Of a stretch of 10,480 bases of DNA, positions 6,863 through 10,480 are shown piece by piece. How positions within the stretch are numbered: position 1 is the stretch's first letter; every line of letters starts with the position of its first letter. A model generated the notes under the pieces. It did no database searches, was not told where the DNA came from, and saw nothing but the letters and a program-made list of their open reading frames with translations. The DNA comes from JAMXLO01 sp041487355 (GTDB lineage Bacteria > Pseudomonadota > Alphaproteobacteria > Acetobacterales > Acetobacteraceae): NCBI GenBank assembly GCA_041487355.1, contig JBGPND010000183.1:1-10480 (forward strand), read 5' to 3'. Made by a program: the position numbers and the translations under genes.

Positions 6863-6876
6863 TTGACCTAGGTCAA
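6863..6876 (-). promoter_or_regulatory. FixK/FNR-type box upstream of the receiver-fixL genes
   Basis: TTGACCTAGGTCAA is a perfect 14-bp palindrome matching TTGAY-N4-RTCAA. It overlaps the fixJ stop codon (6873-6875). On the minus strand, GAGACT (6840-6835; matches TATAAT at positions 2, 4 and 6) begins 22 bp away, predicting a start near 6828 and a leader of about 46 nt. It implies that the receiver and fixL have their own low-oxygen promoter besides read-through from fixJ. Confidence 0.8.
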
Positions 6877-7511
6877 CGTCGTGGTGCTTCTCTCAGCGGC
6901 TTTGCCCGCTCCGCCGCGATCGCCATGCGCACCAGCTCCGGCAGGCTGCGCGCTCCCATCTTCTCCATCACCCGGGCCCGGTGCACCTCGACGGTACGCG
7001 GGCTGGAGCCCAGGTCGTAGGCGATCGTCTTGTTCGGCTGGCCCGCCACCAGCCGGTCCAGCACCTCGCGCTCGCGCGGCGTCAGGCTGGCGAGTCGCGT
7101 GGCGATTTCGGCCACGGCGGCCTCTTCATCACGCGTGCGCTGGTTGGCGGCGAGGGCACTGGAAACCGCCGCCAGCAACTGCGTGTCGTCGAACGGCTTC
7201 TCCAGGAAGTCGGCCGCGCCAGCCTTCAGGGCCTCCACCGCGATCGGCACGTCGCCATGCCCGGTCATGACGATCACCGGCAGCCCGACGCCGAGCTGGG
7301 TCAGACGGCGCTGCAGCTCGAGCCCGTCGAGATCGGGCATGCACACATCGGTCAGCACGCAACCGGTTGCCCGGTTCGGCAAAGCCTTCAGGAACGCGGT
7401 CGCCGAATCGTAGGTTCGCACCGAGAACCCAGCCGATTCCAGCAGCAGACTCAGCGAATCGCGCACCGCCTCGTCGTCATCGACCACGTGAACCAGAGGT
7501 GCTTCAGCCAT
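6873..7511 (-). CDS. fixJ: Response regulator FixJ (receiver plus LuxR-type DNA-binding domain)
   Basis: A 212-residue transcriptional activator, matching the usual FixJ length of about 205. The receiver (about 5-120) has Asp11/Asp12, phospho-acceptor Asp55 in LTDVCMPD, Thr83 in MTGHGDV and Lys105 in FLEKPFDD. The LuxR/GerE HTH (about 140-200) contains LTPREREVLDRLVAG, NKTIAYDLGSSPRTVEVHRA and KMGARSLPELVRMA, very close to rhizobial FixJ. The ATG has GGGAGG about 6 nt upstream, which decides against two in-frame upstream starts. Phosphorylated by FixL, it should activate the divergent Crp/Fnr gene; candidate FixJ half-sites lie in the shared 130-nt upstream region. It is first in the fixJ-receiver-fixL order, the reverse of the usual fixL-fixJ arrangement. 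Confidence 0.93.
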   Translation of the reverse strand: MAEAPLVHVVDDDEAVRDSLSLLLESAGFSVRTYDSATAFLKALPNRATGCVLTDVCMPDLDGLELQRRLTQLGVGLPVIVMTGHGDVPIAVEALKAGAADFLEKPFDDTQLLAAVSSALAANQRTRDEEAAVAEIATRLASLTPREREVLDRLVAGQPNKTIAYDLGSSPRTVEVHRARVMEKMGARSLPELVRMAIAAERAKPLREAPRR

Positions 7512-7542
7512 CAGGACCTCCCCGGCACCGCCCTGGGGCGCG

Positions 7543-7562
7543 ATACGTAGCATTCCGTACGT
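7543..7562. promoter_or_regulatory. Candidate FixJ-binding site in the fixJ / fixK-like intergenic region
   Basis: ATACGTAG (7543-7550) fits the published FixJ selection consensus GTAMGTAG except for its first base, and fits the relaxed form MTAMGTAG. A second TACGT follows at 7558-7562, 14 nt after the first. The site lies about 92 nt before the Crp/Fnr start codon and 32 nt before that of fixJ, suitable for activating the former. A separate 13-bp palindrome with arms TCCGAA/TTCGGA sits at 7568-7580. Confidence 0.5.
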
Positions 7563-7641
7563 CTGTTTCCGAATTTCGGACCAGGTTGAGCGTCGATACA
7601 CCGGCACCCAGCGAAACGCACGACTGGTCATGGAGGGCGGA

Positions 7642-8355
7642 ATGCAAGGTATGATGCAGACGATGGAACGGCGCCACGGCAACGACGGCCGGCGGCCAGC
7701 CATCCAGCCTTTCATACAGCCAACACCGCGCGATGCGCTCGATCTGCTGGAACAGTTCGGCAACACCGTCTCGGTCCAGCGCGAGCAGGAAATCCATGGC
7801 CAGGGGGAGCAGGCAAGTTCCTGCTACCGGATTCTGAGTGGCTGTGTGCGCATGGTCAAGCTGATGGAGGACGGGCGCCGGCAGATCGGCGAGTTCCTGA
7901 TGGCGGGCGACCTGCTCGGCTTCGATGCTCTGGACACGCATGATTTCGCCGCCGAGGCGGTGTCGCACGTCGTGCTGCGGCGCTATCCGCGGCGCATGGT
8001 GGATGCGCTGGCCGAGAGCAACGTCGGCCTGGCGCGGCGGCTGCGCGACCTGACGTCAGTCAGCCTGCGCACGGCGCATACGCGGCTTCTGCTGCTGGGG
8101 CGCAAGACCGCGTCGGAGCGGATCGCCACGTTCCTGCTGGAGATGGCGGAGCGGCTGCCGCAGGGCCGCGCCCATCTGCTGGACCTGCCGATGAGCCGCA
8201 CCGACATGGCCGATCATCTCGGCCTGACCATCGAGACGGTGTGCCGGATCCTCGCGCATCTGCGCCGCGACGGCACCGTCGTGATCGAGCGCGGCAGCAT
8301 CGAGATCTGCGACTGCGTGGCCCTGCAGCAGATGGCGTCGGAGCCACGGCACTGA
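7642..8355 (+). CDS. fixK: Crp/Fnr-family transcription regulator, FixK-like
   Basis: A 237-residue regulator. A cyclic-nucleotide-binding-like beta barrel covers about 40-120 (RILSGCVRMVKLMEDGRRQIGEF-type core, with LMAGDLLGFDAL), then a dimer helix (about 122-150) and a winged HTH (about 155-215) with LPMSRTDMADHLGLTIETVCRI. The recognition motif keeps Glu198 and Arg202, matching E. coli FNR Glu209 and Arg213, so TTGA-type half-sites are expected; the FNR Ser212 position is Cys201. There is no N-terminal cysteine cluster, so it should not carry the FNR [4Fe-4S] oxygen sensor; a FixK role under FixLJ control fits the divergent fixJ neighbour and the three boxes nearby. The ATG at 7642 is chosen for GGAGG with 5-nt spacing; ATG at 7630 is upstream of that site. 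The gene symbol rests on context as well as homology. Confidence 0.88.
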   Translation: MQGMMQTMERRHGNDGRRPAIQPFIQPTPRDALDLLEQFGNTVSVQREQEIHGQGEQASSCYRILSGCVRMVKLMEDGRRQIGEFLMAGDLLGFDALDTHDFAAEAVSHVVLRRYPRRMVDALAESNVGLARRLRDLTSVSLRTAHTRLLLLGRKTASERIATFLLEMAERLPQGRAHLLDLPMSRTDMADHLGLTIETVCRILAHLRRDGTVVIERGSIEICDCVALQQMASEPRH

Positions 8356-8372
8356 CAGGACGCCAATCGCAC

Positions 8373-8392
8373 CGCGGGGCTTGAGCCCCGCG
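8373..8392 (+). terminator. GC hairpin after the fixK-like gene
   Basis: Perfect 8-bp arms cgcggggc (8373-8380) and gccccgcg (8385-8392) with a ttga loop start 18 nt after the stop codon. No U-tract follows, so it is a weak intrinsic terminator or an mRNA 3'-end structure. The CTTGA sequence also links it to the repeats at 2088 and 8411. Confidence 0.45.
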
Positions 8393-8410
8393 CCGGCGCC
8401 GCGCAGACTC

Positions 8411-8446
8411 TCCCGGCTCGTCCCCGGACTTGATCCGGGGACCTGG
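8411..8446. repeat. CTTGA-loop palindromic repeat upstream of the flavin monooxygenase gene
   Basis: A perfect 9-bp stem (8420-8428 with 8434-8442) around cttga. It aligns to the repeat inside the GltD-like gene (2088-2123). It occupies the space where the promoter of the downstream two-gene unit might be expected and ends 17 nt before the chosen start codon. Confidence 0.72.
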
Positions 8447-8463
8447 GCATGGGGGGGCGTCTG

Positions 8464-9495
8464 ATGAAATTCGGCGTGTTCGACCATATGGATCGCGGGC
8501 AGACCCCGCTCGACCGGTTCTACGCCGATCGGCTTCGACTGGTGGAGGAATACGACCGCGCCAGCTTCTACGGCTACCACGTCGCGGAGCACCACGCGAC
8601 GCCGCTTGGCGTCGCTCCGGCGCCGGGCATATGGCTCGCCGCTGTAGCGGAACACACCAAGTGGCTGCGGTTCGGTCCGCTGGTCTATCTGCTGCCGCTG
8701 TATCATCCGCTGAAGCTGCTGGAAGAGATCTGCATGCTCGACCAGATGAGCGGCGGCCGCCTGCTGCTCGGCGTCGGGCGCGGCATCTCGCCGATCGAGC
8801 TGCGCTATTACGGAATCGATCCGGACGCGGCGCCGGCGATGTATGCCGAGGCACTGGAGGTGATCCTGCGCGGCATGACCTGCAAGGAGCTGAGCTTCGA
8901 GGGGAAGTTCTACCGTTACGACAAGGTGCCGATGGAACTCGAGCCGCTGCAGAAGCTGTATCCACCGCTGTGGTACGGGATCGGCAGGCCGGATGGCGTG
9001 CCCTGGGCGGCGCAGCACCGGGTGAATGTCGTCGCCAATCTCGGCGGCAAGGGCATGCGTGCCATCACCGACCGCTATCGCGCCGAATGGGCGGCATTGG
9101 GCAATCCGGCCGGCGAGTTGCCGCTGATGGGTGTCAGCCGGCACATCGTCATCGCCGAAACCCGCAAGGAGGCGCTGGAAATCGCCAGACGCGGCTACCG
9201 GAAGTGGCGCGACAGCTTCCTGATGCTATGGCGCAAGCACAACATGCAATTGCCCAACCCGAATGCGCTGTTCCCGGAGCAGTTCGAGGAGGCGGAGGCA
9301 CAGGGTCGCGCCGTTGCAGGGACGGCGGACGCGGTGCGCGAGTTCCTGCAGACCTCGATCGACGATGGCGGGCTGAACTACCTGCTGTGTCGCTTCGCAT
9401 TCGGCGACATCACGCGCGACGAGGCGTTGCAGTCGGTGCAATTGTTCGCCCGTCATGTGAAGCCCGCGATCACGCCAGCCCGCGAGGATGCCTGA
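8464..9495 (+). CDS. Luciferase-like (LLM class) flavin-dependent oxidoreductase
   Basis: A 343-residue TIM-barrel monooxygenase of the bacterial luciferase family; members use reduced FMN or F420 supplied by a separate reductase. Seen: MKFGVFDHMD at the start, GYHVAEHHATPLG (37-49), GPLVYLLPLYHPLKLLEE (71-88) and DQMSGGRLLLGVGRGISP (93-110), all in the family's normal places, and a C-terminal scheduling typical of LLM proteins (GTADAVREFL, DDGGLNYLLCRF). The substrate cannot be told. ATG 8464 is chosen because family members begin MKFGVF and a G-run (8450-8457) precedes it at about 6 nt; in-frame ATG 8449 lies next to the palindromic repeat. It is followed after 2 nt by the hydrolase gene, so the two are surely cotranscribed and probably share a substrate pathway. 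Confidence 0.9.
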   Translation: MKFGVFDHMDRGQTPLDRFYADRLRLVEEYDRASFYGYHVAEHHATPLGVAPAPGIWLAAVAEHTKWLRFGPLVYLLPLYHPLKLLEEICMLDQMSGGRLLLGVGRGISPIELRYYGIDPDAAPAMYAEALEVILRGMTCKELSFEGKFYRYDKVPMELEPLQKLYPPLWYGIGRPDGVPWAAQHRVNVVANLGGKGMRAITDRYRAEWAALGNPAGELPLMGVSRHIVIAETRKEALEIARRGYRKWRDSFLMLWRKHNMQLPNPNALFPEQFEEAEAQGRAVAGTADAVREFLQTSIDDGGLNYLLCRFAFGDITRDEALQSVQLFARHVKPAITPAREDA

Positions 9496-9497
9496 CC

Positions 9498-10292
9498 ATG
9501 CAGCCCGAATACGAAGTCTTCGCCATCCGCTATGCGAGGCGCGAGGCACGGCGCCAGGAGCACTTCATCGGCGGCGACCCGCATGACGGTCCGATGCCGA
9601 TGGACTACTTCGTCTGGGTGGCGAAGAACGCCGACCGTTCCGTGGTGATCGATGTCGGCTTCACCCCGGAGAGCGGCGGCAAGCGTGGCCGCACGATGCT
9701 GCGCTGTCCGATCGATTCGCTGGCTCTGGTCGGCGTCGATCCGGCCGACGTGAAGGACGTGATCCTGACCCATATGCACTACGACCATGTGGGGAACTTC
9801 CACAAGTTCCCGGTGGCGCAGTTCCATTTGCAGGAGCCGGAGATCCATTACGCGGTCGGCCGCTACATGCGGCATCGCCAACTGGCGAAGAGCTTCGAGC
9901 CGGACGATGTCTGCGGCGTGGTGCGACTGAACTTTGCCGGCCGCGTGGTGTTCCGCACCGGCCCGGGGGAGGTGGTGCCCGGGATTTCCGTGGTGCCGAC
10001 CGGCGGGCATTCGGCCGGACTGCAATTCGTCAAGGTGAACACGAAGCGCGGGATCGTGGTTCTGGCCTCCGATGTGACGCACTTCTACGAGAACATGGAG
10101 ACCGGCCGCCCATTCACCACCGCGTTCCACATCGGCGAGATGCTGGACGCCTACGACACGCTGCGCGCGCACGCACCCACGCCGCGGCATATCGTGCCAG
10201 GCCATGATCCTGAGGTGATGCGTCGCTACCCGCCGCCACGGCCTGAGTTGGAGGGCATCGTCGTGCGGCTGGACGTGGCGCCGAAGGAATAA
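9498..10292 (+). CDS. Metallo-beta-lactamase-fold hydrolase, N-acyl-homoserine-lactonase-like
   Basis: A 264-residue dinuclear zinc hydrolase. It has THMHYDHVGN (91-100) with ligands His92, His94, Asp96 and His97, then His171 in GGHSAGLQ, Asp192 in ASDVTHFYENM and His236 in IVPGHDPEV, the full set of the AHL-lactonase branch. Proteins of this branch open lactones, but many genomic members are of unknown substrate, and coupling to an LLM monooxygenase suggests a catabolic ester or lactone (for instance a Baeyer-Villiger-type product) rather than quorum quenching. There is no signal peptide. The ATG is 2 nt after the upstream stop, pointing to translational coupling. The TAA stop lies at the very edge of a 30-bp inverted repeat. 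Confidence 0.88.
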   Translation: MQPEYEVFAIRYARREARRQEHFIGGDPHDGPMPMDYFVWVAKNADRSVVIDVGFTPESGGKRGRTMLRCPIDSLALVGVDPADVKDVILTHMHYDHVGNFHKFPVAQFHLQEPEIHYAVGRYMRHRQLAKSFEPDDVCGVVRLNFAGRVVFRTGPGEVVPGISVVPTGGHSAGLQFVKVNTKRGIVVLASDVTHFYENMETGRPFTTAFHIGEMLDAYDTLRAHAPTPRHIVPGHDPEVMRRYPPPRPELEGIVVRLDVAPKE

Positions 10293-10370
10293 GTTTCACC
10301 ACAAAGACACGAAGGCACGAAGGCACGAAGGTCAGCGTTCTTCGTGCCTTCGTGTCTTTGTGGTGAAACT
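10292..10370. repeat. Perfect 30-bp inverted repeat, possible bidirectional transcription stop
   Basis: Arms 10292-10321 and 10341-10370 are exact reverse complements with a 19-nt loop. The first arm base is the last base of the upstream TAA. The left arm continues into 8-nt tandem copies (gaaggcac, 10311-10326). On the plus strand the right arm is followed by atcttttt, giving terminator character for the hydrolase gene. Sequences of the CACCACAAAGACACGAAGGC kind occur as dispersed repeats in unrelated bacterial genomes (recollection). Confidence 0.85.
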
Positions 10371-10377
10371 ATCTTTT

Positions 10378-10480
10378 TCAGGCAGACATCTTGATCGGCG
10401 GCTCCAGGTCGGGCGGCAGCGGACAGACATACGGGTTGCGTGCCACGCGTGCCTGGTGATCGGCCTTCGCCCGCGCCAGC
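10378..10480 (-). CDS. Unidentified protein, C-terminal 33 residues only (start outside window)
   Basis: An open minus-strand frame runs from the window edge to a TGA at 10378-10380. The visible end is ARNPYVCPLPPDLEPPIKMS followed by Ala. It is proline-rich and no domain can be named from it. The gene converges on the hydrolase gene, with the 30-bp inverted repeat between them. The frame is GC-rich at third positions (AAG, GCC, CAG, CGC, GTG), supporting real coding, but 33 residues are too few for certainty. Confidence 0.5.
   Translation of the reverse strand, partial: LARAKADHQARVARNPYVCPLPPDLEPPIKMSA

Noticed and set aside
8371..8446. TTGA-containing sequences that might be FixK boxes before the LLM gene
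   Set aside because: They are the loops of GC palindromes and lack the TCAA half-site at the right distance.
8056..9144. A 362-codon minus-strand frame opposite the fixK-like and LLM genes
   Set aside because: It crosses two well-supported genes and an intergenic repeat, and has no recognisable motif; a GC-driven shadow.
8430..9497. In-frame extension of the hydrolase upstream through the LLM gene (620 codons in total)
   Set aside because: The upstream part overlaps the LLM gene in another frame, and hydrolase homology begins at MQPEYEV at 9498.
10311..10330. Tandem gaaggcac copies as a possible CRISPR or minisatellite
   Set aside because: Only about two and a half 8-nt units and no spacers; part of the arm and loop of the inverted repeat.

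Overview
The window is high-GC DNA, most likely from an alphaproteobacterium. The pointers are a FixL/FixJ/FixK-type oxygen-response module, FixK/FNR boxes, and the short GC-rich palindromic repeats usual in that class. Acetobacteraceae or another Rhodospirillales-like family is a reasonable guess, but no marker gene fixes the taxonomy.

Layout. Positions 1-3418 (minus strand) hold a GltD-like flavin/iron-sulfur oxidoreductase followed by the first 557 residues of a NifJ-type pyruvate:ferredoxin oxidoreductase, cut by the window edge. Positions 3574-4512 (plus) hold a PfkB-type phosphofructokinase divergent from that pair. Positions 4528-5130 (minus) hold two small unrecognised genes (53 and 105 aa). 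Positions 5216-7511 (minus) are fixJ, a single-domain receiver gene and fixL, in transcription order. Positions 7642-8355 (plus) hold a Crp/Fnr-family regulator divergent from fixJ. Positions 8464-10292 (plus) are a two-gene unit: a luciferase-like flavin monooxygenase and a metallo-beta-lactamase-fold hydrolase. The last 103 bases hold the C-terminal end of an unidentified minus-strand gene. No stretch longer than 300 bases lacks a gene.

How it fits together. Positions 1-8355 read as one low-oxygen regulatory and metabolic locus. FixL keeps the haem-pocket residues of known oxygen sensors and should phosphorylate FixJ. A candidate FixJ site lies in front of the divergent Crp/Fnr gene. Three perfect FixK/FNR-type boxes (TTGAY-N4-RTCAA) stand before (a) the receiver gene and fixL, (b) the pair of small genes, and (c) both the oxidoreductase pair and pfkB. 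For every one of these four transcription directions, a weak -10-like hexamer sits exactly 22 bp from the box, the spacing expected of a class II FNR-type promoter. The predicted output is fermentative carbon flow (PfkB glycolysis, then PFOR) with electrons possibly routed to NAD(P) by the GltD-like protein, plus a feedback loop onto fixL through a stand-alone receiver.

Repeats: a 12-bp GC hairpin between the two oxidoreductase genes; two related CTTGA-loop palindromes, one of them inside the GltD-like coding sequence; a CTTGA-containing hairpin after the Crp/Fnr gene; and a perfect 30-bp inverted repeat starting in the stop codon of the hydrolase gene.
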